DNA from: Vishniacozyma victoriae
Lineage: Eukaryota > Basidiomycota > Tremellomycetes > Tremellales > Bulleribasidiaceae
NCBI GenBank assembly: GCA_017654735.1
Contig: JADPYG010000005.1
Location: 124,001 to 188,000, forward strand
DNA length: 64,000 nt
Direction of reading: 5' to 3'
Below, piece by piece: positions 1 to 12,427 of the stretch (positions within the stretch are counted from its first letter, which is position 1; each line of letters starts with the position of its first letter). The position numbers and the translations under genes are program-made. The notes under the pieces were generated by a model. The model saw only the letters and a list, made by a program, of their open reading frames with translations. It was not told where the DNA came from and searched no databases.

Positions 1-3000
1 CATGGCAACCGACGACAGCTGACCACCTAGGGAGGTCACTTTGCTGATGACAATCTCTCAGCCGTAATGTTCCATCATCAACGAGATGGTGACGACGTTG
101 TACAACTCCAAGTCTGGTCCGCCCCGGGCCGATCGAAGCCGACGTTTGAAGAAGCAAAGCGAGCAACCTACAAACCAGCCAAGAAGGGCGAATCATTTGG
201 CCCATCGTGGACCAATCACTGGTTCAAAGTCACTATTCACATTCCATCCGAATGGGCAGAATACGAACGTGTACAACTTGAATTCGATTCCACCGGAGAG
301 TCTATGGTCTTCAATACCGATGGATTCCCTTTACACGGTCTTACTGGTGGATTTGGCGGGGATCGACGAGTGGAATTCATCATTCCTGAAGCTCAGCGAA
401 AGGCGGGGGTAGCACATTACTTTATCGAGGCTACTTGTAACAAGCTTGGCGGGCAGAATGATATTCACGCACCGGACGACAACCAGTATTACAGATTGAA
501 TACCGCCGATTTGGTCGTACCCAACATGGAAGCTTGGAGGCTCATGTGGGATTTCACTACTCTCAAAGGATTGCTTGATGCTCTTCCTGACGATACCCCG
601 CTAGCTATGCGATGCTTATATGTCGCCAATGAGATCATGAACATCTTCGTACCGACCGACCCCGATTCGATCAAGAAGGCTAGAAAGTGCGCCGAGACTA
701 TTTTAGGAGAGAACTGGGAGAGTTTGGCGGATGATGATAGTCAAAAGGCAGAGAAACAGCAAGGCACCCTCTGGGGTATTGGGCACTGGTAAGTCTCCAC
801 CAATTCTACATTGTCTACGCTGACATGTAGCCACATCGATACTGCCTGGCTCTGGCCGTTCACCGTAACCCAGCAAAAAGTAGCTCGATCTTGGTCGACC
901 CAACTAGACCTAATGAAGCGATACCCAGAGCACCGATTCTCCGCAACTCAAGCCCAACAATACAAATGGCTCGAAGAGCTTTATCCCGAGTTATTCGACA
1001 AACTCAAGGAAAGGGTTGCCGAGGGCAGATTCCAGCCTCTGGGAGCTACCTGGGTCGAGATGGATGTCAATATGCCTTCTGGAGAATCGCTTGTTAGGCA
1101 ATTCTTATATGGTCAGAGGTACTTTGAGTCTAGGTTTGGAATTAGGTCTGATACCTTTGTCCTTCCTGATACATGTAAGTTCACAGGTCCTCTTCTCCAG
1201 GCCAAGCTCATAATTTAGTTGGATACTCAAGTCAATTGCCCCAGATTGCTCGATCTGCCGGAGCTAGGAACTTCTTTACGCAGAAGTTGTCATGGAACCA
1301 CGAGTGAGTTGCACTACACCGATGCTACCGGATCCAGCTCATGGAAAGCAATACCTTCCCCCACTCGACCTTCAACTGGGTCGGTCTTGACAGTTCCCAA
1401 ATTCTGACCCACATGACTCCGGTCGATACTTATGGAGCTCAGTCAGTACTGACCTCCTTGCTTTGAAGATAGACTGACCAGATAGGGCGAATATGGACGA
1501 GATCCGACGAGGAATGACCAACAACAAGAACCTCGAGGTCACCTGTCAGCTTTCTTACCCCTGATGTATGGAGTCAAGCTGACTATTAGCACAAGCATTA
1601 TACCTCTTTGGAAACGGTGACGGAGGAGGCGGTCCCACTCCACCCATGATGGAGAAACTCCGACGAGCTCGAGCAGTCGGTAAACGAAATGATATCGGTG
1701 GTCAACTCCCCCTCGTCAAAATGGGAGGAAGTTTCTCCGAATTCTACGACAGTGTCAGGAAGGAGACTAATAACGGGAACAAGCTGCCCAATTGGCGAGG
1801 AGAGCTATATGGAGAATTCCACCGGTGAGTCCTTTCATAATGTTGAGCCCCGTGGCTGATCGGACAGGGGTACATACACTACTCAAGCCAAGGGCAAGAG
1901 GGAGAATAGGAAGAGTGAGATCTTGATGCGGGAGGCGGAGTACGCTGCTACCATGGCCAGCCTGGTCGATCCCGACTACGAGTACCCCAAGAAGGTGCAT
2001 TCCCTGCTCTTGCTCGGGGAATTAATCTGACGGTTAGAAATTCGACGCCGCTTGGGAGGATATCCTACTTTGTCAATTCCACGATGTCCTGCCTGGAAGT
2101 GGTATCGCCATGGTGAGTCCCTCCTGTATTCAGCTTGGCTGTTGCTGATCCACACTAGATCTACGAAGACGCCCAGGCCAAATACGCTGCGATCCGAAAA
2201 TCAATCACCGCAGTCATCGAAGAAGCTTATTCGATCCTCTACAAGTCTTCAAGACCCGTCAACGTAGATCAACCGATCAAGGAAGCCGGTAAACTATTCG
2301 CTATCAACACCTTACCCAACTATCCTCGACAAGCTGTCGTGGAAGTCCCCCTTGATATCCACTCTGGGCTCAAGACTGCTTCTGCCCAATTATCAAAAGA
2401 TGGGAAAAAGGGCATGGTACTTCTTGATGCTACCGATGACGCTAGGCCTATTCTGGCTTCTCCTAAGGGTTTGTATGCGGATGTACCGAGGGTCACTGGT
2501 ATGTCAGCTTTCTCTATCGCGAGCAACGAAGCTGATGCTTCAGTCTCTCAGGCGGGCTACAACACCTTTACGATGGCAAATGGTAATATCGCCATGACCA
2601 TCCGAGAAGGCAGGATCGTTTCGGTCTACGACAAGGCTCACGAGTAAGTGTAGCTCCAATGTACAAATGGCGTATGCTGAGAAAGCAGGAAAGAACTCAT
2701 TCCCGAGGGTCAGACCGGAGGTATGGTCATCATGGAAGATCACCCCAACTATTGGGAGTAAGCCCCAACTTTTTAAGACACTACAAAGCTCACAAATAGC
2801 GCATGGGACGTCGATCAATTCCACCTCGAGAAACAGACTCACCTCAAATTCGGTCAAGTCCGAATCGTCGAGGAAGGCCCTCTTAGAGCTACCCTCGGCA
2901 CTACCGTCCAGCTCGGCCAGAGTAAGATGGAAATTGAGATCTCGTTGGATGCTATCCCAGCTTCCCTCAAGGTCGATGCTAGGTCTTTGATCAGGTTCCA

Positions 3001-4083
3001 TGCCGTCATGTGAGCTATCTCTGCATTGGTCGCATACAGCTGACGAGATAGTGATTGGCGAGAAAGGCACAAGTTCTTGAAATGTAGGTCGCAACTCGAA
3101 AATGGAGCTAACATATAGTCGAGCTTCCACTTGATATTTCTGCCGACAACGCTTCGTACGAGACTCAATTCGGATACCTATCCCGACCTACTCATCGAAA
3201 CACCAGTTGGGATAATTCCAAGTACGTCACCTTCGGACGCATAGCGACTGACAAGCAGGTTCGAGGTCTGCGGCCACAAGTACGCCGATTTCTCCGAATA
3301 CGGATACGGGGTCGCCCTTATCAACGATTGCAAATACGGATAGTGAGCTGTCTCCAGCTATGCGACGGATCAAGCTGATGATCAGTGCCACCGAGGGCAA
3401 TCTCATGCGATTATCACTTCTCCGATCGCCTACTGAGCCCGATCCCAAGGCCGACCAGGGAACTCAAGAGATGTCATGGGCAATCTACCCCCATCTTGGG
3501 ACTTTGGCCGAAAGTGACGTTCCTCAAGTCGCTTATGCTTTCAATGTCCCTATGAAACGTAGGTTCCTAAACATGAGACGAGGGTGGAGTGGGACTGACT
3601 GGCAGTACGATTCGCATCTACTTTGACTGATTTCATCTCGACTCCCCATTCTGCTGCTTCGCCCTTCAAACTCATCAATGGGCCCAATGTCCAGCTTGAA
3701 ACTGTCAAGAGGGCTGAGGATGATAATCACTCTAGTAGTAAGGCTACGATCATTATCCGATTGTTTGAGCAGCTTGGAGGTCATGCCAAACCAACCTTGA
3801 AGATGTACGTCTCCTCCAGTCATGCGAGTATCCGAATTGACATATCAGCTCCGGTCTCAAGATCATCAAAGCCGAACTAGCAAACATTCTGGAAGACCAC
3901 CAGGAAGATCTGAAAGTCAACAACGTCTCTTCCAGCTCGGGCGACAAAACTGAATCTGAGATCAAGCTCTCGTTCCGAGGGTTTGAGATCAAGACTGTTA
4001 AATTGACTGTTGAAAGGGCTTCGAAGAAGGGTGGATCGGGTGGTGGAGCAGCTCTTCAGAGTGATGGGTGGATCAAATTGTAA
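1..4083 (+). CDS. AMS1: Vacuolar alpha-mannosidase, GH38 (5' end outside window)
   Basis: Class II alpha-mannosidase of the Ams1 type, which trims free oligomannosides in the vacuole or cytosol. The first exon visible begins at about 31, right after an intron end (CTGAC...TAG), and reads [14 protein letters not shown] into the long open frame from 67; the true start lies upstream. The catalytic N-terminal domain shows [11 protein letters not shown] (formed across the intron at about 789-830) and [14 protein letters not shown] (joined across 1174-1218), where the Asp is the family nucleophile position. Further conserved blocks are [20 protein letters not shown] and QFHDVLPGS. About a dozen introns of 40-60 nt interrupt the gene. 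The C-terminal beta-sandwich ends at GWIKL with TAA at 4081-4083. The family identity is secure; exact boundaries of some introns are not. Confidence 0.93.
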
Positions 4084-4355
4084 GAAGGTTGTGAAGGTTG
4101 TTTAGCGGATTTAGAAATATCTACCGGTTGTGAAGATGCAGGAAGTGGATACATGAACGCAGAGACCGATTGATATCTGTTCACTCGGCATGTCGTAGTG
4201 TCCGGCATGCAGTAGTGTGCGGGCAATCGTACATAGGGGCTAATTAGGTCATGCATTTTCTTCATTGTCGTTGCACTTGTAGGATGGCGTCGTGGAGCTA
4301 TGGTATAACTATCAATAGACTACGGTACTATCAAGAGACTATAGTATTGTGTGTT

Positions 4356-5147
4356 CTAGTTGTTCTCCTTCCTCTTCTTGATATCGACAGGTGCCCAGAC
4401 TCCGTTGGCGTAAACAGGTATGTCTTGGTCGTACTCGTTGTTTCGCTTTGAACGAGATGCGTTGGAACTGCCGTTGACTCGTTCGGGCATCGTGGTCTCT
4501 TCGGGAGTGGTGATAACTAGCGAGGGGATCCCGTCCATAGTTGAGCTAATGAGGACGGTATCAAACCTTCGTCTCTGCATTTGATCAGCGGCAGTCTCAC
4601 GATGGGAGAGAGGGAGACTTACAAGGAACAAGGTCTGTGTTTTGGTCGTCCAGATAATTGACTGCATGGTGATGTCCCCATTCAAATCAACAAAATCCTT
4701 TTGGTAGGATTGTCCACCTCCCAAGTCACTGTTCGGTCCTCTACTATCCAACATCTCGATTGGCTTCTTGACCTTAGGTTTGAGTTTATAATCTAGCTTG
4801 TTGTCTTTGTATCCTCCTACGGGTGGTACAAGGTATCTGTGAGTCCTGGTAGGTGCTGGCTTGGGGCTGATGGCGATGCTGGCGGGACTGAGTGGAGGCA
4901 AAAGGAGGACAGGAGATGATGCAATCAATTGATCGAGTAGTGTGTATGGAGTAGACGGGACCGAGTCGTGAATGGACACGTTACGGGTTTGAAGCGTGTG
5001 TGTTTGAGCTCGCGGCGAGGTGGCGGTAGTGTCTGACCGCTTGGTGTTGGCGTCTGAAGTGAGGCGAGGTAGTGGCTCCTCCATGACTCTGGTAAACTCC
5101 TCAGGACAAGTTGGCCAGGCGTCTGTTTTGGGTTCGTTTGTAGGCAT
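4356..5147 (-). CDS. Hypothetical protein, lineage-restricted
   Basis: I do not recognise this protein. An unspliced frame of 263 codons runs from ATG at 5147 to TAG at 4356. A good intron (GTAAGT donor, CTGATC branch, CAG) lies at 4575-4622; removing its 48 nt keeps the frame and gives 247 residues. The N-terminal half is Pro/Ser/Thr-rich and looks disordered. The middle is more ordered (GYKDNKLDYKLKPKV, then QKDFVDLNGDITMQSIIW), and the tail is basic (DIKKRKENN). There is no signal peptide or membrane segment. It is convergent with AMS1 across 272 bp. Confidence 0.6.
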   Translation of the reverse strand: MPTNEPKTDAWPTCPEEFTRVMEEPLPRLTSDANTKRSDTTATSPRAQTHTLQTRNVSIHDSVPSTPYTLLDQLIASSPVLLLPPLSPASIAISPKPAPTRTHRYLVPPVGGYKDNKLDYKLKPKVKKPIEMLDSRGPNSDLGGGQSYQKDFVDLNGDITMQSIIWTTKTQTLFLVSLPLSHRETAADQMQRRRFDTVLISSTMDGIPSLVITTPEETTMPERVNGSSNASRSKRNNEYDQDIPVYANGVWAPVDIKKRKENN

Positions 5148-5647
5148 CTTGATAATGCGTATGTGTGTAAAGAATATAGTAAGAGTAGTGGAGAATAAGT
5201 ACTCGGAATCTGGCAGTCTGATGATTTCTATAATCCAGCGAGCTGTGCATAATAGAGTCCGCCATTACAAGTAGTACCACGACTCGAATAAAGAGAGGTA
5301 TCAGATCTCAGCTCCATCGCATCTGACAGTGACGCGGGTAAGGTGATACCAGATAAGAGCAAAATGTAAATAAGCTTAAATCTGATAATAACCTGATTCC
5401 CGGTGGCGCGAAATGCTTAATTATCCCTGAATGCCAACTAATTATTCATCATCATCGTTGTTGTCATTTTATAGTTGTGGTGAAACCTTTGACCCTATGT
5501 ATCCCCATGAGTTGGGAATTGTTACTAAGTGTAGGCTGATACTTTCACAGCACAGGCTGCTCACAACATCACGACGCGTCTCAAACTCCCATTCACTTCT
5601 CTCTTCATACGTAGTTACTTATCTTCAATTACAACCATTTACCCACA
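5148..5647. other. Intergenic, divergent promoter region
   Basis: This 500-bp stretch separates two divergently transcribed orphan genes. It is AT-rich towards the right side, contains CT-rich runs just before 5648 and an ACGCGT hexamer near 5573. I see no RNA gene or conserved coding frame in it. Confidence 0.5.
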
Positions 5648-6538
5648 ATGTCCGAATACGACATCATCTTCTTCACTCATGACGAGTTCAACCAACAGGC
5701 CTCCTCAAACTTCTGCTGTCAAACTTTCGATCCCATCCACCCGTCTGGTTCGATCGGAGATGCCCAGACCCAGGCATTCGACTTCGGAAAGTCCCTAGTC
5801 CAGTCCAGCATGCCTGAGACCATGGGAACGGACCAAGTCGAGTACGACCAGCAATTGCTCCACTCGTCGGTAGATCCCAGTCAGCTCCCTACTCAGCCGT
5901 CCACTACCCCACCTACTTCTCCTGTGACCGAATCATCCGCGCAGTCATGGGCCGACCTTTTCCCGGAATTGTTTCCCCAGAGTTTTTGGCACTTTGATGA
6001 CCAACACAAATGGAATGAGCAGATTAGATGGGAAATGGCTCAACCAGGCTACCCAACGCATCCTGGGAGATTCTTCGGTGCCAATTACTTGGGATGGAAT
6101 CTACAAGCAACAGGGGCCAGTCACGACGTCCTACCAATTTGCTCGGAAGAACACCATCAGAGCGGAGGACCGTTGGGCAGCGTTGGCTATTGGGATTCCG
6201 TGCAGCAGAAGGTAACTTTAAAAGGTTGGGAATACAAGGTGAGCTGGTTGTGTCATTATTTAACTTATTCGCTTGGCTGACAATAGTCGCCTGTTCAATA
6301 CCCTACAGTGCCAGCCCTGATCGTCACCCAGCCCGAGGGCTTTATCGACGTATTAGTCCCACACTCACTAGGACCAACGCCTCGGTCTGCCTACGACGGA
6401 AACAATGTTTGGTGGTGGATTCAAGAGTTGTTGAACATGCCCTTGCTTGAGGATGAAGCCTCAATGGATGAGATGGACGAATCAGCAGTTACCGAGGCGT
6501 CGGACGAAGGCAGTAGGAAAAGGAAGCGAGAGGATTAA
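5648..6538 (+). CDS. Hypothetical acidic protein with C-terminal basic patch
   Basis: I do not recognise the family. The start at 5648 (ACAATG) follows a pyrimidine-rich leader. One intron at 6239-6286 (GTGAGC donor, GCTGAC branch, TAG) joins 197 codons to 84 codons including stop, giving 280 residues in frame. The product is rich in Gln, Ser, Thr and Trp in the first two thirds (for example SWADLFPELFPQSFWHFDD). It has a compact middle (VPALIVTQPEGFIDVLVPHS) and ends in an acidic stretch followed by RKRKRED, which could be a nuclear localisation signal. It is the first of three tandem orphan genes of similar size and intron layout (5648, 7020, 8530). Confidence 0.6.
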
Positions 6539-7019
6539 ATAGCATATATATTTCTACAGATGACTTGTTCACCCTCCGTAGATCTTGTACAGTATCAGAA
6601 ATTACATATAATTATTCTTTGTAGTCATTAGCATAGTACAGAACCGCGATGCACGTCGTTGTGGGGTTTTCTCTTTGATTCCTGCGTCCTGAACGCCACC
6701 GGCGATCCTGGTGATTCTCGAAAACACGGTCGATGGGGTCAAGGTGAGGTACGGTGTTGTGTGCATGTTCGCGTGTCGTGAGTCACCTAGACATCGCGAC
6801 CATTCGATATACTATTGTTGTTTGGCTGACGGTGCATCTCTCCACTATGTGATGGAGGAGGGGCAGATACCATGGGAAGACCGTAGGAGAGTGTCTAAGT
6901 GACACACAGCTTGAGCAAACACTACTATATTGCGGTATATATAGTGGACCCATTCTTCACTTTATACCAATCCCCCCTTTCCTTTACTCTATTATTTCTA
7001 TCACTTTAAGTGCAGCACA
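6539..7019. other. Intergenic with TATA box for the 7020 gene
   Basis: The 481 bp between two tandem orphan genes hold a clean TATATATA at 6936-6943, 77 bp before the ATG at 7020. A T/C-rich initiator-like tract follows it. An open stretch at 6711-6902 is not supported by codon structure or splice signals. Confidence 0.45.
6936..6943 (+). promoter_or_regulatory. TATA box of the 7020 orphan gene
   Basis: TATATATA lies 77 bp upstream of the start codon and is followed by a pyrimidine-rich tract, the usual arrangement for a TATA-driven fungal promoter. No experiment supports it here. Confidence 0.5.
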
Positions 7020-8028
7020 ATGAGTTCTCTACCACTCAAGGACCCGAAAAGGTCCACTTTCGCAGCCCTCAGGTATACTTCTCCCGATTATCAAACTATA
7101 TCACCGATTGTACCACCGACTACTCCATCTGTGACAGCCAACAAGCCAGCGAGACTTTCATTAGCCATGCCCAATCCCGACGTGAAGAGACCAGGATCTC
7201 CGTGCTCAGCGACTCCTTCACTATCACCATATTCTCCTAGGGTGTCATACGCACAAGCCGCCGGCGTCTTTTCAGGTCCAACCACCCCTACTACTCCTCC
7301 GCCAACGTCTTCCAAATCAATCCACTCTCCCGCCCTGATTGGAAATACGTCCATGTTAGATGGGACAGACTGGACTAAGGATATGAATGGGTCATCACGC
7401 CCACGGACTCCGTCACTATCGCCGTCTTCCCCTCGGATGTCGTACGCACAAGCTGCCGGCATGTTCTCAGCCCCGACCACCCCTACCACCCCTGCACCGA
7501 CGACTCCCACATCCATCGACTCTCACCCCTTGTTCGGGGATGCATTCATGTTGGATGGACAAAGCAGCACCGTGAATTTGAAGAGTGGTCAGGCCCAAGT
7601 GATTGCTAGGCATGAGGTCACACGAAAGACCAAGCATGTAAGTAATCTGACAAAATCACTAAATTAGGTACATCGCTGACTACTAGCGTGTCGACATTCC
7701 AATCATCATACGTCACCGCCCAAATGGTACTTCTACCATCGTCAACCCCTCATTCTCAGTCCTCTTAAACCCACCACGCATGAAACCGGGAGGAACTGGT
7801 AGTAACCACAAAAAACCTTGCGATGATCTTGGGGACAAGATGTGCTTAAGTCCATATGACGCTCTTTGGCCACCCGTGAGATCTTTGAAGGGAGCGACTC
7901 GCACTCAGGTCTCGCTTCAGCCAATCTGGGGACTGCCTCAGTTATCATTTCTCCCGGCTGACAGGTCCGGTCAGAGCAGACCTGAGAATATCGCTCGACC
8001 TAAGAAGCGTGAGAGTCTGGGAAAGTAG
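7020..8028 (+). CDS. Hypothetical Pro/Ser/Thr-rich protein with 65-residue internal duplication
   Basis: No family is recognised. One intron at 7638-7686 (GTAAGT, CTGACTACTAG) joins 206 codons to 113 more plus stop, giving 319 residues. A tandem duplication of period 65 is obvious: TPSLSPxSPRxSYAQAAG starts at residue 65 and again at residue 130, followed each time by PTTPTTP and a MLDG motif. The first half is otherwise low complexity. The C-terminal exon is different in character (VDIPIIIRHPNGTSTIVNPS) and could be a small folded domain. There is no signal peptide. The many SP/TP dipeptides would suit proline-directed phosphorylation, which is inference. Confidence 0.62.
7212..7561 (+). repeat. 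Intragenic tandem duplication (about 195-bp unit, 2 copies)
   Basis: Within the 7020 orphan gene two imperfect copies of a 65-codon unit follow one another. Both copies keep SYAQAAG and PTTPTTP, and the spacing is preserved exactly, so the duplication has stayed in frame. Confidence 0.75.
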
Positions 8029-8529
8029 ATTATAAGGTGCAAGAAATAGGAAAGAAAATGCTAGATAGATATATGCAGTACGAGCACTATATGCATAGGT
8101 ATGTAGTCAAAGTACACCTCTCATCTGCGCTCCTGCCCCCACCCCCCGATTTAATTGCGCATCAGCATCCGCGACGCCACTGTCGATCTCAGTAGGGTCC
8201 AAAGGATGCAATCGGGAATTCAGGGTTCAGGTACCATCAAAACGCGTAATAGTTAACAAATTCAACAAGAAACTAACTCCCCCTCGGACTGGCATGTCCC
8301 ATCGTCTTAATTTTATTGTTTTGTGTTACTAGTGAGACATTCTGTTCTCATCACATCGAGTCAGATGGTGGTACTAGGTGTAGGCGGAGTCAGAGTATGT
8401 GCCACTCTGGCACTGCGAATCGAGCATCGCGTTAATGATCCTCACTTCACATTGACGGTTCTTACTTTCACTCTTTCACTTGTTATTTCACCTTCTCACG
8501 TAGAACATACATAACTTACATCATTCGAT
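8029..8529. other. Intergenic, nothing recognisable
   Basis: About 500 bp between two tandem orphan genes. It is AT-rich at both ends with a C-run near 8144. I see no RNA gene, and the longest open stretch (8323-8514) runs up to the next gene without a plausible product. Confidence 0.4.
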
Positions 8530-9471
8530 ATGCCAAAATCTCGATCAATCGCTCTTTCTGGCTTCAGGTCCAGCGATATCGTGAACGGTATTCGGAAGCA
8601 GATGGGGGTTTGTACACCACCCCCACTCTCAGCTCCGAAAACACCTCTTCGCGAGCTGGATACCGCAAACGTATCGAAAGTCCTGACATACACCTACGCA
8701 ACTTTCAATCAGCCGCTGAGATGCACTTCTATCAATGCAGAGCCGATCCATTTTACTAGTGGGGTCGTTGGTGGTGCTATAATCGTAGACGAGGAAATGG
8801 GCATGGATTGGGAGTTTGAACAGCCTCCCCCAGCCATTGCGCAAATGATGGGCGTGGACATGGCTCGACTGGGGATGGACATCGATGGGGATGTCATAAT
8901 GGGAGAACCTGATCAATTTGTGAGTACCTTGCTTCTCCCAACAGTCTCAAGCTAATTTATCCAGTCATCGGAATCGCCAGAAATCGAAATGGCATCACTC
9001 CCCGCCTATATCGTTCCCATACTCGATGCTCCCGCACCCATAGCCAACGATTCACTTGCTTCCTTCCCATTGACACTCCTCGCAAGCCCTATGCTCGTCG
9101 GCGACTCCTGGTCTTCTTCGTACACATCCTCCGGCAAAGGCAAAGGAAAGGAGCGAGCACTCCCCTCTATCTCGGAGGAAGTCGAGAGGTGCGTCATGAA
9201 ATTCGCTGCGCCCAGTCTACGAGCGATCGAGGAAGAGGATGAGGGGTGCGTGGTGAGCTTCACTGCGCCCAGTGTACGAGCCAGCGATGATGAGGACGAG
9301 GGATGCGTGATGAGCTTCACTGCGCCCAGTAAGCGAGCGACTAAGGATGCGGATCTTCAAAGCTCTTCCTACATGCTGGGTTACGTTGATGGTCGCTCAT
9401 CATCCTCTCTATCAACGCCCGACCATAGGTTCAAGGCTGTCGACACTAAGGTCCCCATCTTGACTATCTAG
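8530..9471 (+). CDS. Hypothetical acidic protein with three 19-residue repeats
   Basis: This family is unknown to me. One intron at 8920-8964 (GTGAGT, GCTAAT branch, CAG) joins 130 codons to 169 including stop, for 298 residues. Near residues 206-257 there are three tandem copies of a 19-residue unit with the core CVM(K/S)F(A/T)APSxRA followed by an acidic run. Upstream is a Gly/Lys patch (GKGKGKERALPSISEE). The N-terminus is basic (MPKSRSIALSGFRSS). There is no signal peptide or membrane segment. It is the third of the tandem orphans at 5648, 7020 and 8530, which share size and single-intron structure but no obvious sequence similarity. Confidence 0.6.
9196..9351 (+). repeat. Intragenic triplicate of a 57-bp unit
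   Basis: Three successive copies of a 19-codon unit (CVM-F-APS-RA plus an acidic tail) sit in the 8530 orphan gene. The third copy is shortened and its acidic tail is less regular. Confidence 0.7.
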
Positions 9472-9598
9472 TAAATCCATGTTCATGATTACATAGCGGC
9501 CTCGCCTGTAGGATAGATCGAAAGATGTTGTTGTAGATTGTACACGATAGCAGAAGATAACCGAAGTATAGTAGTGAATATGCATTTCACAAAATGCC

Positions 9599-12427
9599 CT
9601 AGCTACCTTGTAATAACCTAAGCGCCAAAGCCTCCTCATCCTCAAGTCCATCATCAACCTTCTTACTCTTACTCGAGCTCTTACTTTTCTTGCCTTTGGG
9701 CCTATCCTCCTCCTCCTCTTCCCTATCTGACAACATCCCCACCAACCCATTGATGAAATCATCATCATCATCTCCAACCTCACCATCTCCAATAATAGCC
9801 AACCCGTCCTCACTCCCATCACCTTCATCCTCATCATCAGATCCCTTAGCTCGTTCCTGCCTCTTTCTCTTCTTCTCCCGTTTCTTCTCCTTCGCTACCT
9901 CCTTATCGATCCTGTGAGCTTCTCGCATTCTCTTTCCTTCTTCCTCCAAGAACTTCTTACGTTCCGCATCACCACCCGCTGAAATCTCGAGATCAGCTCC
10001 AGACTCGTAGAAGTTCCTAGGTTCTCCGGTGACTTCGTCGAAAATGACTTTCTCGGGCGCAGGGCGGGATTTGAGTAATGCCTTTTTGGAAGTAGCAGCT
10101 TTCAGCTTTCGTTTCGATAAATCCTCAGAGGTGATTAATGGAGTATCATCGGCAGGAGTGGTGGTCTCCTGGAGTAGATCGTCGTTTTCGTTGGCCTCGA
10201 TATCGTGATCCCGTCGGGCAAGAGTAAAGACGTCATCATCTCCTTCTTCAGCTTCATCTCCGTGGGAGATGAGAGCAGAGTAATGAGGAGCAAGAATCGA
10301 TTGATTCTTTCGTTCAAACATTCGATCGTACTTCGTCCTGACCGCTGGTGTCTTGGACTGGAAATCAGCACCTCGACCTGGACTGGTAGATGATTGAGTT
10401 ACTGTAGGTGCGTCTTCGATTTCATCTTCATCTTCATCCTCAGAATCAGATCCAATCTCAAGTCCGCCCTCACCCGCACTATCGCTAACCTCATCCTCAT
10501 TATCCTCATCCTCTTCAACATCGCTATCATCATCGCTAGCAACAACATCCCTTCCAACCTCCTCCTCCACGGCGGGCACAACAACCTCTTCCCCACCCCT
10601 CTTCTTCTCTTTGACTTTTTGATTTCCAAATGAGATCTGGGGTGCTCCTGGTAGACCCATACTTGCTGCGAATTCTTCTGCTGGGTATTGAGATAGATCG
10701 AAAGTTGTTTTATCTTTTTGTAGGTATATCGATTTCATATATGATATGAATGCCTGATATCAGCTCGTTCTCTTAATATGGGAGAAGGTAGATATAGACT
10801 CACCCTTTGACCGAGATATTTAATTTCCGGCTCTCTGAATGCGAAATTCTGCATCTGCTGCTTCAGATCCCCCATTTTACTACTCTTGATCTTGATCTTT
10901 TTAACCTCGATGCTCTTTTCTCCCCATCTCTGAACCATCCCCTTCTCTTCACTGGGACATAGGAATAATAAAGCTTTTCCTTCAGACTGATACCTCGCTG
11001 TCCTCCCTACTCGGTGGATGTAGGTATCAACATCTTCAGGGGCATCGAGTTGGATGACCCAATCTACTGCTGGGAAATCTAGACCTCGAGCTGCTACATC
11101 CGTACATATAAGCAGGGAGGATTTGGAAGTTGAGAATCGGTCGAAAGTGGTCAAGCGGGTAGTTTGTTTTTGTTTCCCGTGAAGATGTAGGAGGGGGAGA
11201 CCAGGGTGGAGTCGACGGAAGGTTTCATATACGAATCGGACCTTTCCATCAGCTTGATATTCTCGTCTCAGGTAGGATGACTGACCTGTTTTCCAGAAGT
11301 AACGAAAACAACACCCTTCATTTTCAAATGACTCTTGACAAATCCCCATAGCGCATCCAGCTTCTTATCGAGATTGACAACCGCATAATACTGTTCCAAA
11401 TTCGCAGGCACCACACCCTCTTCTCCGGGTTTATTACAGTTGATATAGAGCGGATCGTGTAGTGATAGCTTGACAAGTGCTGCTAGATCCTTCGACTGAG
11501 TTGCGGAGAAGAGTAAAGTCTGACGATCGGGTCGAGAGCCCGGTGTTGAGGTAGTTGAGAAATGACCGACAATGGCTTTTAATGCGGGTGCGAATCCGAG
11601 ATCTAGCAATCTATCCGCTTCGTCCAGCACTGGAAATCAGCTTCTGTGCAATTGAACGGGATCTCGAAGCTCACCCAAAACTTTCACACCAGCAGACTCG
11701 AATCCAACAGTACTATCCAAATGCTGCAATAACCTCCCAGGGGTAGCAATCAAGATATTCATCCTTCCCAACCTATCCCGTTCCTCCTTAAGCGGTTTCC
11801 CACCAATAACCAACCCAGCAGAAAAGGAATGATATTTCCCAATATCCCTCAACGTATTGAATGTCTGAACCGCAAGTTCTCTCGTTGGAGAAATGACGAC
11901 CGCACCGAGTCCGTCCATTGGACCCCATTTCAAGAGGTAGAGACGTTCCAGTAGGGGGATTAGGAATGCTAGGGTTTTACCGGATCCTGTTTTTGCTGAG
12001 CCGAGGACGTCACGGGTTTGAAGAGAGGCGGGGATTGATAAAGTCTGAATCGGGGTTGGGTTGAGGAAATGAGATGATTTCAGGCCTGGCCGTTAGTTCT
12101 GTCTTTACTGTCTTTAGAGCATTGTGGACCGACCTTTGAGTGTACGCTTCGATAGCGGCAATTGTGAGAATGTCTCCAAAATATTGGATGGTACCTGATC
12201 ATCAGTTCCAGCTGCATGTTATGTGGAAGACGTACAAAAGCATCAATCCTAGCTTGCAAATCCTTAAGCTCCTCATCCCCCTGTTGTCGCTTTATCATAT
12301 TCGATTTCATCCTCGGCTGCTCCTTCCGCCCTTTTCCAGGTCCCTTACTTTTCCCACCGCCTTTGACATGTTCCTTCCCCCTTCCAGCAGGTTTCGACGA
12401 CGATGCATGAGCGTTTGTAGTCGACAT
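9599..12427 (-). CDS. DBP4: ATP-dependent DEAD-box RNA helicase Dbp4 (Hca4)
   Basis: Nucleolar helicase needed for early 18S rRNA processing and release of U14 snoRNA in yeast. Six exons (12427-12236, 12194-12134, 12085-11675, 11629-11286, 11241-10804, 10753-9599) sum to 867 codons with stop, so 866 residues. Visible motifs in order: NPTPIQ (Q motif), SAKTGSGKT (Walker A), [25 protein letters not shown] (DEAD box, across the 11630-11674 intron), [16 protein letters not shown] and HRVGRTAR. After the helicase core come the family tail ([22 protein letters not shown]) and a long acidic, then Lys-rich, low-complexity extension. An in-frame upstream ATG at 12454 is possible; the one at 12427 was chosen as closer to the conserved region. 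It diverges from SLD3 over 146 bp. Confidence 0.93.

Noticed and set aside
9412..10629. Several Met/Arg-rich or Ser-rich frames opposite or beside the DBP4 tail
   Set aside because: They are shadows of the acidic and Lys-rich low-complexity C-terminus of DBP4.
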